Counted from the stretch's first letter, positions 10,868 through 24,392 are shown. The stretch is DNA of 64,000 bases from Dioszegia crocea (GCA_001600615.1 BCKK01000002.1:2448809-2512808); one strand, 5' to 3'. Notes: generated by a model from the sequence alone, not told the origin. Made by a program: numbers and translations.

Positions 10868-13800
10868 ATGTCCTACCCACCCAATGCATACCTCGGCCCC
10901 TCCGCTCAAATCATTCCTACCGACACACCCACAACTACGGTCTCTTCCCCACCGAGCACGACGGAACTCCAGCACATCCTCGCCACCGCACCTCTCGACC
11001 AGCATGCCGGATCTCCCTCGATCTCTCCCACCGCCCAACCTACAGCCAGGGACATGCAAACGCATCAACTACACGCCCGAATCCAGAAACTGCGAAATTC
11101 ACCCTTCGAGCCTTCGCCACTGGCATCGCTGGTGCAGACTTCGGATGGAGCCGCAGGGGAACTGTCTCGAGGCGGGAGTCAAGATCAACAGGTAACCTTC
11201 GAAGAGGCAGAATGCGAAGGCATGCGAGGGTTGGACGGAGAGGGATCACTTGAGGCTGAGGTTGAGGATGATGAGTGGATCGAGTGAGTCTTCCTCTGAT
11301 ATAAATATTGCATCTTGACTGAACCTGCAGCGAGGCCTTACCGGACTCGGCAATGTCCGAGGACAACGCCACCTACGTCGATCTACCCCTTACCGAATAC
11401 CCTCCCCGACGCGGGTCACCGACATTGCGAACTATCAGACTTCGTATCAGACCTGCCCCCAGCCCACCCTCATCAGCCGCTCATCCTCCACGCCCTTTCA
11501 TCTCACCGGGATCAAACCGTACGAAGATCATCATCCGTCGTCCATTCGGCGCCAACAGCCCGAAATCATCATCGTCGCCACCCGCAGAGATGGACTCGGA
11601 AGGCGATACCGAGATGGGATCCGATGATGACCAGTCTACTCCTCGTCGGCTGCCTACGCCCCTGTCCGTCTCCCTTAAGCTGCGGGACCGATCACACAAG
11701 GCGGAGCGGCGGGCGAGGGGGTCTCTCACTATCGGCGGGAGAATCAAGTGGTATGATGAGACCAACGCGAGGCTGTCTGCGATATTGAGGGCATGGGAGG
11801 AGGGGCTTATGAGTCGGTGGGATCCGCTCGAGGCGTATCGGATCATGGAGAGGCCACTGCCTGCACTTGGCTCTCCCCCTGAATTCTGCACGTCGACTTG
11901 GGAATCCTCCGCAAAAGGCGATAGTCCGTCTTCTCATCAAGGCAATAAGGCGTACAAGCGACTCAGGTATAGCCCAGAGGCGGCCAGGAGGGAGATGGAG
12001 GGGATAGGCACTGATGGCGGAAAGAGAAAAAAGGGCAGAAACTACCTGCTGGAGATGGATAGCGTGCCGATGACTCGGTGAGTCTAAAGAATCAGTCTGC
12101 CGATGGAGTGTATGAGCTGATAGTCAGGATGCCATCCCCAGAATTCGGTCTGATGGACTTTGGGGGCGCCAGCGGTGCCTCGGATGACTTCCATGACGGA
12201 TCCCAGTTCTTCAAAGAGGCGCACGGCATCCCTACTTCGACCACCTCGCTCAGTGCAATCAGTGAAGAGATTTTCCCCATCGCGATTCCTGTTGGTACTC
12301 CCACCATCAGTGCCCGTCGACTTGACGATCCGTTCAACATCGGCCGGAACACTTCCCCTCGCTCAACGTCGGACAGCGGGCCATCATCCGTGACTGCCGT
12401 CCGCTACTCTGTCGGCCCTCGCAACGGTCGACGGACCATTTCTCCCCTCGAGCTGAACCGTCCACTATCACCTGAAACACCACAGCGGCTCCAGAGCCAT
12501 TTCTCGCCGCCGTCCCCGATCGAGGCGGACATACCGCCTTGGGAGATCGCCCATATCGAGCACAATGACAATCACTCTGTCCCGCCCAGTCCGACCGGAC
12601 CCGAGATACAGCCCTCGGGATACCTCGGACTGGATCTTGGTGACTCGTACGGCGATGTCGAAATGCCAGACGGGACCTTCACCCCTCGGCACCACGACGA
12701 GTTGATTGAAGAATCCCAGCAACAGCAACTCTGCGCCGCCATCGAAGTGCTTGCGGCTCAGCATCCTAGTCGATCGTTCGGCACGGACTGGACTCCACCA
12801 ATGCGGGAGTCTGGGATTGATGACACGCCCAACTCGGTCGCAGACGAGCTCATCACTACGCCAGAGCTAGACATAACGGATCTACCTGCTAGCTCGATGG
12901 CAAGTGAACTCGAAACATCACCCGGAGAGGAGCCGGATGCTGAGGAAATGCCTCGGCCGAGACTTGACAAAGGGAAGGGGAGAGCTAGGCCGGATGACTA
13001 TCCAATCGGGGACAGAGAGCCGTCGCTGTACGTCAGCACTGACGGTGCGTCCCGGCCCAGGTATAGTGAGCCGAAGACTCAGAGGAGGACGGCAGAGGAG
13101 GATGGGGAGGCGATGCTGGATTCGTTAGTCATGGAGGTGTCAAGGTTGGAGGCGCAGCAGCTGGAGCTTGACAAGGAGGAGAGGCATTATGAAGATCCTG
13201 AAGTCGTCATGCTGGAGAGGCGCATTGAATATGTGAGTCCTTGTGCTAGGCAACGCTGACAAGTAGCTCAATCGCCAAATCAGTCAAATCAGTCAGAGCT
13301 TCGGCTTTCCCGACCAATCGAATATGTCTCCTACCGGCGCGGACCAAATCGACTCGGACGAGGACCTCGCTATTCGCCTCCAGCTGGAATACGAGCGTGA
13401 AGACGCCATATACGATGAGGGTCAGCGGCCCTTGATGTCTATTCAGAGACCAAGACCGATTGGCGGTGTGCGGATGACACGATATCGGACCGAACCCCCT
13501 CGTCCATTCATAAGGCCCATCGACACCCACGTCGACGACGCTATACCTCGGCTCGCTCGCCGCCTCTTGACTTTCGGGTCTGACGAGGGGACCGAGGCTC
13601 ACCAGTCGTTAGGCAGGGGTTCAGTTAGCGATCTACTTGATCGTTCGTCAATCTTTACTGGCAACAGTTCGTTCGAACGCAGTACTATGCTGGACGGTAT
13701 CAGATTACGGAACAGGGCCGCGAGCTCGACACGGCTCCATCAGCCCATTATCCCTCCTCAACTTTATCCTGTCGCTCGGGAGAAGGTCCACATCGTCATC

Positions 13801-14886
13801 ACCCCGCCTACTCCAATCGTCAGTTTGAGTCAGCCGGACGCATGGGTGGAGAGGACAGGTGTCCTGGATAATCCACTGGAGATGGGCGGACACGGACCGG
13901 AGGCTGTGGTGGATGTCCAAGAAGTCGAAGAGCGCGATGACAACATGAGCGACAGCGAAGGTAGCGATGAAACTATCCGGCCTAAAAAGAGCTTTGTACT
14001 CTACGATACTCCTGACTGGGGTCATCAGCTGGAACGAGATGTCGACCGGGCGCCTCTCATTCGACGACTGTCGGAGCCGTTCGATACGCCCTCAATCGGG
14101 ATTAGGCCATACCTTCGGCGTCTCAGTGCGGACGATGTATCTGCGGGCGACTCGCCCTCCGCGAGACGGTCAGCTCTGGACCTCGAACGCCCGGCGCGTA
14201 TCCTCTTTGACAGTCCGGAGGACCCGGGAGGGGTTGAGGACGAGCCAGAGATCAAGGTCAGGGTGAGTTGCTATACCATTTAATGCTGAGCTGATGAAAG
14301 GCAGATGATCTCAGAGTCGATCTATGACCAGACTTGGTCGCCATCTAAGGGCGTCGACACAGCGTACGACTTAGACATCACACAACAGCACTCAATCCGA
14401 ACCTCCCTCAACGTGGCTTTCCGCTCCGTATTCCGCTTCTCTCAACTCTCCCCAGAATCTACAGATACTTCCCCCCAATTCGACAAAGATTGCCCTTCGC
14501 CGGAATTTCTGCTGCTCAACAAAGATCCCGCGAGCGCTTCTCACTCCCCTTCCAATCTTGATGCACTTCCGCCTATGACTTGGTGCCACTCTTCTCCCCG
14601 CTCCCCTCGTTCCCCCAAAACACCTACAGCACCCAGTCGAGCTCTATCACCACCCGTACTTCCAGATTATGACTCGGCACTCTTTGGCGAGCCCGAGCCG
14701 TGGCTTCCTGGAGAGTTGGCGGAGAGGTTGGGCTGGGAAGTCGCCATCATCCGCCGGCGACATCGATCGATGAGGCGCAGGAGAATGAGGAGGGTTTTGG
14801 TCATGGCGGGGAGGTTGGGCGTGGTTGTGCTCGCATGTTGGATTTGCTCTGGATTTCTTGGGATCTTGGTAGATATTGCTGAATGA
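10868..14886 (+). CDS. large disordered protein with C-terminal membrane anchor, function unknown
   Basis: I do not recognise this family. Five exons (10868-11283, 11331-12077, 12128-13232, 13267-14262, 14305-14886) join in frame to about 1,280 residues. Most is low-complexity Pro/Ser/Arg/Asp sequence. A more ordered segment around residues 240-310 has GGRIKWYDETNARLSAILRA and SRWDPLEAYRIMERP. Two short helical stretches carry many acidic and Leu residues (LVMEVSRLEAQQLELDKEER; DEDLAIRLQLEYERED). The end has AERLGWEVAIIRRRHRSMRR, a cluster of Arg, then a single hydrophobic helix (VVVLACWICSGFLGILVDIA) three residues from the stop. That predicts a tail-anchored protein facing the cytosol or nucleus. 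Codon use looks like its neighbours. It could in principle be two genes, but each intron keeps frame. Confidence 0.7.
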
Positions 14887-15118
14887 TGTGTCGTAGATTA
14901 GATATTAGCCTTATAAGACGTTCCCTGTCCCTTGCCGCGTCATCGTCTGCAACGCGACCATCAATTTCCAGCGATAAGGCGGTGCCTGACAGCTGCGTGA
15001 CTTCATAACATTGATGACTGAGCAGAGTAGAATGGGGTCACCATTGCCAGTACAATCTTTCATTCCAACAAACGCGTTATCCGACATACAACGTACAAAT
15101 GTACAACTAGTGCAAATC

Positions 15119-16417
15119 CTAATGATGGTGCCTTGACATGATCTCGATACCAGCAGCGGATGAGGTAGTTCTGACATCAGCGACGTCCCAATTATAGCTC
15201 ACCTGTCAATCTCCTCTTCCTCCTCTTCGTCACTCGAGAAGTCCCCGTCGTCTTCCTCTTCGTCATCTTCATCAAACACATCCGGTGGTGCTTTTCTCTC
15301 GATAGGAATGGGTGCGGAGGAAGGGGAGACTGGTTCTGAGATATGGATTGTGGGTGTGGGTGGCAGCTCGACAGGTTTGGATGCGGGAGTGACCGAAGGC
15401 TCGGTCTCAGGTGATGACTTGGAGTGGATCAATTGAGGTGCAGCTTCTCGCTCCTTGGCCTCTGATTCTCTCCGCTGACGTGCTTCCCTTCGCTTCTTGA
15501 CCCAATCCATTCCGCTTCCATCGTCGTCGTCTCCCAACAGACCCCGCCCGCCGCCTGTACTGGCCGTAGCGGCTGCGCCTTGTTTTGCATTACCCCACTC
15601 CACAAACGCTGGCTCGGCAGCTTCCCGCTGCTTCTTTTGCATCTCAGCGAGCTCAGATGCTCGCCGCGCGCCGTAGACTCGGCCGTTCATAAGTTTGATT
15701 TTGACGGGTGTGGCTGCGGTGAGACTAGAGGATAGGCCGGGAGGATCGATAGATGAGGTTCGACGATGGGATGTAGGCACGGGTGCGGGTAAACTCTGCA
15801 TGGACCGTCTTCGGTCTTCCACGCTGGACCAACGGAATGGTGAACTACAGTCAGCACAGCTGATATTTGACATACCTTCCAATCATTCCCCCAGTACTGA
15901 CACTCTTCTTGAGTGGCATACCTCCGTCATACGTTTCCTTCTTCTCGTCCTTGTCGTCCCACATGCCGACAGTCAAGATCTTTTTGCTGATCTTCCAGCT
16001 ACTCTCCATACCCTTACTCCAGCTTCTACCCCTCATCCGTCTGTCACCATCCTCGTCCTCACCGTCGCTGATGGCTTCGTCGGTGTCATAGCTAACGGCG
16101 GGTTGAGGGATATTCCGCACTTCCATGTGACGGGTCTCATTCCCATCCTCGTCCACAGCGGAAGTCCATCCTATGTTCCGTCCGGTGGAGAGTGAGCGAG
16201 GGCGAGGGTCGGGGAGTGGGGCGAAGCGGATGCGAGGCTGTGCAGAGGTGGGAGATTTGCCGGCGGAGAGAGGTGCGGGTTGCTGGGGTGACGTAGGGAT
16301 GGCTATGGATAGGCGTTCGGGTTCGGGATTGATGAGGATCCCGCTTTTAGGTTGTTCAGGGGAAAGCGGGAGGAGAAAGACGGCAGGCGAAGGCGGAGTG
16401 CCTGCTGTCGAAGACAT
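15119..16417 (-). CDS. conserved disordered fungal protein, function unknown
   Basis: I do not recognise a named family. From ATG 16415-16417 the protein is Pro/Ser-rich with a short motif RIRFAPLPDPRPRSLSTGRN that I associate with many fungal proteins of unknown role. Then come NIGWTSAVDEDGNETRH, an acidic patch, WSKGMESSWKISKKILTVGM, and later PVKIKLMNGRVYGARRASEL with a charged helix AEMQKKQREAAEPAFVEWGN. The second exon can end at TGA after EEEEEIDR (about 15199), but that TGA sits inside a canonical donor (GTGAGC) of a 32-33 nt intron with branch GCTGATG and acceptor CAG. Splicing would add a last exon to TAG at 15119-15121, encoding TTSSAAGIEIMSRHHH. I favour the spliced form. Confidence 0.6.
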
Positions 16418-16707
16418 GGTGTGATGTATGGAGTTGATCCACTGAATGCGTGACTTATCGAGATTATCAGAATGCCAAGCAAAAGGCGGGTGGGTTTGGA
16501 TTATAGCGCAAACCGCAGCCGCTCATTAAGCTGGTTTCAGCGGAGTGTGGCCGACAGTATAGATAGGATATCGCCTATAGATGCTACATACACGTATGCG
16601 GGATAAACCACCAACAGAGGCTCTACTGCATCATCATCTACCCCGGACTCGACCCCATGATCCGAGCCAATCACAGATCGACGCTAAACCTTATGTCACG
16701 TGGAACA

Positions 16708-19700
16708 TCAATCAGATTTCAACAGTCCCGCCTCGGACACCAGAGAGTGGAACACGGACGACTGGTCGTTAGCTACGCCACAGCAAAGGCTCACCTCGTC
16801 TCCAAGCAGCTTCTCGGGCGTATCAAACTCGGCAACCTTCCCTTCCGACATCACCAGCACTCGGTCACTGTCCATGATGGTGTTGATTCGATGAGCAATA
16901 GTCAACGTAGTGACTCCCTCAAAGTCAGACCCACGCAGGATCTGCTGCACCGCCTCGTCTGTCTCGAGATCAATAGACGATGTTGCCTCGTCCAGAACAA
17001 GGATCTTGGTCTTTCGCAATAGGGCTCGGGCAAAGCAAACCAGCTGTCGCTGACCGGCCGACAGGTTGCTACCTCCTTCCGCGACTTCCGCATCGAGGGT
17101 ACCACCCATATTGGTCATGATGTGATCCTTGAGGTAGGCCTGGGTGAGGGCTTGCCAAATATCGGCATCAGACGCGGCATGGGTGGGGTCGATGTTGGTA
17201 CGGATAGACCCCTCGAATAGCTGGGGGTCTTGTGGGATGATGGAGACGATGCTGCGGAGGTCGTGCAGGCCGATGGTGGAGATGTCGACACCATCAATGA
17301 AGATTTTGCCCGCGGCAGCTTCGAGGATTCGGAATACAGCGAGAGTGAGGGAGGATTTGCCAGCGCCGGTACGGCCGCAAACCCCGACCCGCTGACCACC
17401 TTCGATCTTAAGACAGACGTCCTTGAGGACGAGGTCTAGGTCGGGACGGTATCGCATGGCAAAGTGGCTACATCAGCTTGGACAGGTGCGAACTTACTCA
17501 AACTCTATCGTTCCCTTGTCAGGCCAAGACTTGGGGGGCTTCTTGTCAGGGACTTCTGCGGCAGCCTCTCCCGGTAGACCTGCGTAGCTCAAGATTCGCT
17601 CGACCGAGACGATGTTCTGCTCGACCTCGGATGCACTACGCACCAGCCAGTTGAGCGAACCAGTCACGGAAATGGTGTAGGTCATGAGGATACCGACGAG
17701 ACCGGAATCGATGTTGTTGGATACGCGCAGAGCGTATACAGACACAAGGGCAGTGGAGAACATCAAGCACGACCCGAGGAGCTCCAGTCGGACGGCGAGC
17801 CACCGGTTGATGGTCATTGCTGGCATGTAGCAGGCTTGATTGCGGTCCAACCGAGCTTCATTGTTTGCGATGAATCGACGCTGCTGGTTGAATCCCTAAC
17901 ATCAGCAATGTTGACGATTGACTCACTCTGATCACACTAGCCCCAGCTAGAGATTCGCCAAAGAATGAAAAGACTGGCGACCGGGATACTGCGTCTAATC
18001 GTTTGAGTTCTCGAGATGTGGCTAGATAGAATCTGATTAGCGTCGTTTGGATGTGACTCACTTTTGCACTTGGCGATAGAGATAACCGAGGGGAATGAAT
18101 ACGAGTAACACCATAGGGGCGCCGAGCGCAATGACCACCACGGTAGCAACGACAGACGCGGCCTGAATCAGCTATATCAATCTTGAACGTACTGTTCGCA
18201 CAAAGCCTGCAAGCGCCATGACCATGACTTCGTCGATAACAAAGACATCGCGGGAGAACAAATTCTGACATTAGCCTTGTCGCCCGGTGACTCACCAAGA
18301 TTCTCCCGGTTGGAGTGAGTTCAAAGAAGCTGAGCGGACTCCGCATCAAGGCTTTGAAGGCTTCGTCGTGAAGGTGTCGACTGGAGCGCAGCCCACAGTA
18401 AAGTTTGAGGATGACCACTGCGCCGACGCTGAATAGAGAGGACGCAGTGCCGATGACTCCGTACGTAGTGAGGTACTTCCCTACATTCCATGTCTCGTTT
18501 CTGTCGGTGTTGACCTTGGCCCATGCTCGGAGAACAAAGTTGGTGGTGATGGACAGGCCCTGACCAGTCACCATGAAGATGAGGAATAGAGCAACACCGA
18601 GTTGCGATGCAGCTTTGATGTATCTGCGGTATACGTCCAATTTGACTGAACCCTTTTCGGAGTGTTCTTTGGGTTTGGCGCTTTCCCGTAGATCCCGCAG
18701 AGCGTCGCGTTTGGATTGACGGATGGAGACGGTAGACGCGCGGCGAACGCCAGAGCTGAGACGCCTGATGACTTGTCGCTTCTCCATCGAGTCAACATCA
18801 TCACAGCCATCCCCCTCTTCCTTGTCACTCTCAACATCGACGACGGGTGTGGCCGTACCGGACTCATCCGCCCGAGCAGACTGCTTCCCGAGCCCAGCAA
18901 TGAGTTTGTATAGCTCAGACGAGGTGTCCTTCATGGCGACATCGTAGGTACCGCGCTGAAGGATGATTCCTCGGCGCAGCATAACAATGTCATCGGTTCG
19001 AGGCAAGAAATTGACGGCATTTGTGCAGAGGATTCTCGCCTTCTGCTTGAGGATACCGTTTGGCCCGATGACGTGATCGAAAATGTGGCGACCGACGTGG
19101 GCATCAACAGCACTGAGGGGGTCATCGAGGAGGTAGATGTCTGCGCGGGCGTAGCAGGCACGGGCAAGCCCGATTCGGGCTTTTTGTCCGCCACTGAGTG
19201 AGACACCCTTCTCGCCAACCTCAGTCATGTCGCCATTAGGCAAGACAGCAAGATCTTGGCGTAATGCGCAAGCGTCAAGAACTTTGTCGTAGAAGATGGG
19301 GTCGAAGCGGTGGCCAAAGACAATGTTGTCCTTGACGGTGGCAGAGAGGATCCATGGGTTTTGGGGGAAGTAGGCAATGTTTCCACGGAGGGTGACGCTG
19401 CCTTCTGACCGGGTCATTTCGCCCAGTAAGGCACCGAGGAGGGATGATTTTCCGTCGCCAACCCGGCCGATGATGGCTAACAAGTCACCCTTGCGGACGT
19501 TTAGGTCAATGTCCTGCAAGATCGGCTCGGTAGAGGTTGGCAACCATCTAAACTCGCCGCGTTTGATAGTCACCACCTCGTCGCCGACTTGCGGTTCGCC
19601 ATTGGGGTCTTGTGACGGAAGGATAAGGGTTCGAGCTTTGGGGTCGAGCTCGTCTGCCGCCAAGAAGTCTTCGAGACGTCCTACCGATACCGAAGCTTCG

Positions 19701-21686
19701 ATGATCGAGTTGATGATGTTGGCAAAAACGGCCATGGGGAAAGACTGATCAGCCACATCAAGGCAGAACTCACCAATAGCTGGAACAAAGAGATAGCAGG
19801 GAAGATAATTTCGCTGGTAAGAGGACGGTCCGATGTAACGGCAAATGTCGCAAACGTAGCGAAGGCAACAAAGAACGGGGTTGCCTGCCAGAAGAAGTTG
19901 CTGACACTCTGCAGGATGTTGATCATCCGCAGAAGGGGGATCTCTTGCGCATTTCTAGCCTCTAGGACCTTGTCGGCGAACGCCTGCTCCCAACCGTAGA
20001 GCTTGATCGATTTGATGTTGTTTAGGATTTCAGTCATGAGGCGAGATCGTAGATCTTTGACCTTCATGAGTTTGCGCTGGTTCCGTTTGTTGAATTTGCC
20101 GATCATCGTGTTAATGGGGAGCTGGCATCAGCAGCGTCTTCAATACACTTACACTCAGAGCCATGACGCCGACACCCATGAATGCCTGCCATCCGACGAG
20201 ATTGAACAGGGAGATGAAGGCCAGGATGATCTGGAACGGGCCTGACCAAGCGATATGGCCGTACTGGGATAGATCGGCAATTCGGACAGCGTCGACACTT
20301 TGGAGATTGACAATATCGCCAGAGGTTCGGCCAGTCTTTTCGCCATTGCTCAAACGGATCGACTTTCGGTAAATGAGAGTGATGAGACCGCTCTTTATTC
20401 GCATCGCTAGGTCAGCCGGTACTTTGGAGGACTTACCAGTTGTGAAGCATCTGTCAAAGTATTGGTGAAGCATAGCCGTAGCAATGTTGGCGACGACAAA
20501 CATGAGGATGGCAATGGCGAAACCCGCAGCTGGGGGGAGAGGGTGGTCGGTCCCATACGAATTGACGTAGCGGAGGAGGAGTCGCAGAATTTGCGGTTGC
20601 AGAAATGACAGCGAGTCGTAGCCCGCCTTCAACAGCCCAGCGACAATATATGGCCCACCAAACGCCCTAGCGATGGCAAATTTAAGATTTGGCTTCTTCT
20701 TTTTGCCATCTTTGACGAGCTGGACCTGTCGCTCCCAGGATGCGGAAAGGCGGTTCGATAGAGCCTCGGCCGAGTCTTCGGCGGGCAGAGACCACATGTC
20801 TTCTTCGCCTAGAAATTTGCGAGTGCCGAGAGCGAGGAGGGCTGAATAAGCTACGCCTCAAGTGTACTCACGAGTAAGCCACGAGAAAGTCAATCGTTCG
20901 TAGATATTGGCAGAAGCCACAGGACTCTCGATATCCCCGTACTCATTTTTCACCGTATGGTATCCCTCGACCCTGTCCCGCGCCTCGTCCTCCTCGTCGC
21001 TGTCCAGCTGTATCTTTCCGCCCGATTTCCACCGCTTTTCAGGGCTATATAGCTCCAGTACGAATTCGATAAGCCCAAATCCTGCACTGGCCAACCACAG
21101 GCTCTCCCTCGCAAGTGTCATTCGCCCGGCCGCAGTCTCGGTGATTTTAAGAGAGAACTGTCCAGTGAGGATCATGGTGCGGATTCGGACGGCAGAGATA
21201 AGGACAAAAAATGGCCAGAAGAGGAGGATAAGGTTTGCCGATGTACGCGAGGTGTGATGATTAAGCCATGTAAGACGGGTGAAGGCGAGGAGAACGAGGA
21301 AAAGGAGGCCATAGTGGATAGTTGAAGAGGGAGAGGATCGAAGTGTGCCCAGGGACAAACCGAAAGATGCTGCGGATAGCAAGGCAGCGATGGCGAGGAT
21401 TGCCTATAATTAGCGACATCGTAGAAGTACGCACCACTTTTGTCCATCCTATTTTTTCACCTGCCGTTCCCCTGTCGATCCATCCTTGTCTTTTGCTCTG
21501 TCGGAAGATCTGTATGGATGCAAATACTAAGACTACTAAGAGAGGGATAGGAAGCAGGACGAGGTGCTCGAAGCACGATGTCAAGTCGAGCTCGCGTGAT
21601 CGGGCGATGATGCGTATTGGCCATGGACACTCGGTGAGCACTGGGATATGCCGATGGCCCGCAGCACTGAAGGGAGACTGCGACAT
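16708..21686 (-). CDS. YCF1: ABCC/MRP-type vacuolar transporter (YCF1-like)
   Basis: Full-length ABC exporter of the MRP subfamily, of the kind that pumps glutathione conjugates and metal complexes into the vacuole. TMD0 comes first (CFEHLVLLPIPLLVVLVFAS and further helices), then the linker IYERLTFSWLTRE, TMD1 with SIRLSNGEKTGRTSGDIVN, and NBD1. NBD1 has Walker A GRVGDGKSS, Q-loop YFPQNPWILS, signature LSGGQKARIGLARA and Walker B YLLDDPLSAVD. Next are a Ser/Arg-rich regulatory linker, TMD2, and NBD2 with GRTGAGKSS, signature LSAGQRQLVCFARA and LVLDEATSSID. NBD1 has Asp in place of the catalytic Glu, as is normal for ABCC proteins, so site 1 is likely degenerate. About 10 short introns, one a 33-nt stop-free intron at 16762-16794. 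ATG 21686 is chosen; an upstream ATG at 21834 may belong to a longer first exon. Confidence 0.93.
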
Positions 21687-21881
21687 GGCGCGGGGGAGTG
21701 TCGACAGGGTGTCAATGCCTTGCACAGAAGCAAAGAAGTGATGGAGGCAATACAGACTTTTGCTGATTCAGACCGGTGATTTCGGCGCAAAAGTGGAGGC
21801 ACCGGAGGAGGCCGAACGCCCGGTCCGAGTCCATGCGGTCAGGTCTCAGAGGTGAAGGTGCTTCACAGCTCCAGGATGCAT

Positions 21882-24012
21882 CTATAGTAACGGCTCTACG
21901 TCTATTTCTAAACTAGAGCACGGCCGTATAAGCTCAAACTTGCCCAGAACGGAAGGGTGCAAAATGCCCAAAGATCCAATAACGATATCTCTCGATTTGG
22001 ATGTGGTAGGAAGAGCCTTTTTGAGAGTCTCCGCGATGGTGTGGAGGGGGTTCGAGGGGCCTGATGGGGTGGGGTCTGCAAGCTCGGCAGCAGGGATGGA
22101 GGGTTTGGGTCGCAGATACACTTTCGCACCTCGTCCGGGGAGGTACGTCGGGTCTAAGTCAGCTCTATCTTGGACAAACTCACCCTCTGCGCCAGCAATG
22201 TAGTATCCGTAATCTGCCTCGTTCTTCTCACTTTGCAGGAACGGCACGCCGAGGATTTGCATAGTGCGATCGAGGAGACCGTGCACCATTTCAAATCCAG
22301 CCTTCTTGTCCATGTACAGAGCCACCAGCCGACGGTGGTTGGTCACTTGACGTTCGGCACTTGGGTCTTGGATGGCAACATCCGACACTTCGAAGATCTT
22401 CATGGGAAGTGCGAGGGATTTGTTCTCCCTTGCAGTCTTCAGGATACCAGGGAGAAGGGATGTGCGAACGACTTGATATTCGAGGGATTTGGGGTTGGCG
22501 AGGGCGACAGCGTAGTTGCCAGGATCTTTGCGATTGAGCCAGGCGAAGTTTTCGTCATGCGAGCACTATTGTCAGTATCATTCAAGTCTTGACTCACCAG
22601 AATCAGCGGCAAAGCCTCCAGCCATCCGGCCATGGCGCACTCCTTCCTGATGATGTCTGCCAATCTGTTGACGGGGAAGGGTTTGGCGACGGTATTGGTG
22701 GTGGGGAGGGATTTGGGCAGGTCGTTGTAACCCCAAGCAATGGCTAAATCCTCCATGATGTCGCATTCATGTAGAATATCTGGTCGGGTGCATGGGACTT
22801 CCACATCCAGGATATCGCCATCCGTGGCCGAGGGCTGGCTGGCTAATGACATTTTGTTGAGCATCTCAGCCATCCGCTCTCGGGTAAGATCGAGACCGGT
22901 CGCAGCGTTGATGTAGGATGAAGAAGCAGTGGTTCTGCGGGGAGCGATAGGGGGTGAAATGTGCGATGTGCCATCGGGCATGACGATCCGGACGGGCTCG
23001 ATCTCGAAAGGCACTGCGCAGTACTCCGAAAACATGGTAGCAAGCATGTTGACGACGATGTCAAGTTTGGTCTGGTCCGTCGCAGTGACGTCTAGGAAGA
23101 TGTTTTGGGTTCGTCCTGCAACGATTTTGGAGTCTAACATCAGCCCAGTCATAGTTGAACTTACGTTGAGAGTTGATGATTGGGGGAAGAGAGCAGACAC
23201 GGTCTTTGCTGTCCAAGATCACGGGATAGGTCGGTGCATCTCGGATAATGTGGAGGAAGGGTTTCAGATTTCGGTCTTGCTGAATGTCAGTACTTTCTAC
23301 GATAATACTCACGTCGTATAGAGTCATCAATTCCTCTCCGGTGTACTCCTGGTCCTTGTTCAAAGGCGCGAATTTGATGGCTTTTGGATCTTGGCAGACG
23401 TATCTGAAGTCAGCCTGATTACGTCTAAGACATACCTGAAGGGTCCCTCAATAGTGTCAAGATCGTGCGTTCCCATACTGACCAGCCGTCTCTGCCTACA
23501 CAGGTTCATGTGCAGCTTGTCTTGCAGATCAATGAACGAGTCGTAAGCTGATTGAGTCATGGGTTTGGCGAAACGGAGAATGGCAGCTGCGGCATAGGGT
23601 CGAAGTGGGGAGGTCTAATCAGCACAGAGTCAAGGTGCGACTCACTGAGGCATCGATATGTAGCTCTTCCATCTTTGCGGGACTGCTTAGAGTGTAATGT
23701 GTCGTCTTCTCCAATCCCAAGAACACCCTGAGAGCCTTTGCGATACCCTCAACACAGAGCAAATCATATCGATTGGCCGGAATTTCGATCTTGAGCTGCG
23801 GTGGAGGTGTCGGTAAGTTCTTGGCTCGGGCAGCTAGGACATCGTTTGTAGTCTGCTTCGTCAGTTGAGAGTCACAGCTCAGGTATAATGAGACGGACAT
23901 CTTCGTCGAGCTCGACCCCGAAGGTGAAACATAGCTCGTCAAATTCCTCGGTGCTATATTCTTTCTCTAGCCGGCCGTATAGCTCAGCCTTGTCTACAGT
24001 GATGGTGGGCAT
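21882..24012 (-). CDS. FRS1: cytosolic phenylalanyl-tRNA synthetase beta subunit
   Basis: Class II synthetase subunit that charges tRNA-Phe with its alpha partner. From ATG 24010-24012 the start [20 protein letters not shown] matches eukaryotic and archaeal beta subunits. Then come [20 protein letters not shown] (domain B1), [20 protein letters not shown] (B3/B4 type), [37 protein letters not shown], and the B5 segment [20 protein letters not shown] with IAWGYNDLP. The C-terminal catalytic-like fold ends [16 protein letters not shown]. No bacterial-type tRNA-binding or FDX anticodon domain is seen, which fits the cytosolic form. At least nine introns. Only about 200 bp separate its stop from the ABC transporter start downstream. 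Confidence 0.93.
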
Positions 24013-24392
24013 GTTGTTGGAGGTGGTAGATGGATGAAAGTGATGTTCAGGTGGTACTGAAACTCACCCAAACTTCGACTAGATAATTTTGATTCCGCCT
24101 CTACTCTTCTCTTACATACCTTGTTGACGGTGTCCTATTGCTTGGACCAAAGTTAGTCTACGTCTCTTTGGAGCAGTAGAGAGTCTCTAGGGGATCCCTA
24201 TTCCCTGTCAGGAACCACAAAGATCCGCCAAAAGACGCTGTGCATGTATAGTCTAACATCCATCTCTTCTTCCACAATGCCCCTCCCCTCGTCCCGTCCT
24301 CAATTCGACTAAGACCCTGCTTCTTCTTCTCGACATGACGTCGACACCGATGGCCCTTACTGACACCCACCCTCGCCCAGAACCACCACCGC
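24013..24392. other. intergenic, FRS1 promoter / PHO88 3' end
   Basis: 380 bp between two tandem minus-strand genes. It includes a pyrimidine-rich stretch near 24070-24120. No gene was recognised. Confidence 0.45.

Noticed and set aside
16708..24012. YCF1-like transporter plus its neighbour as a drug or metabolite gene cluster
   Set aside because: The neighbour is a Phe-tRNA synthetase subunit, a housekeeping gene; no biosynthetic enzyme or regulator is near.
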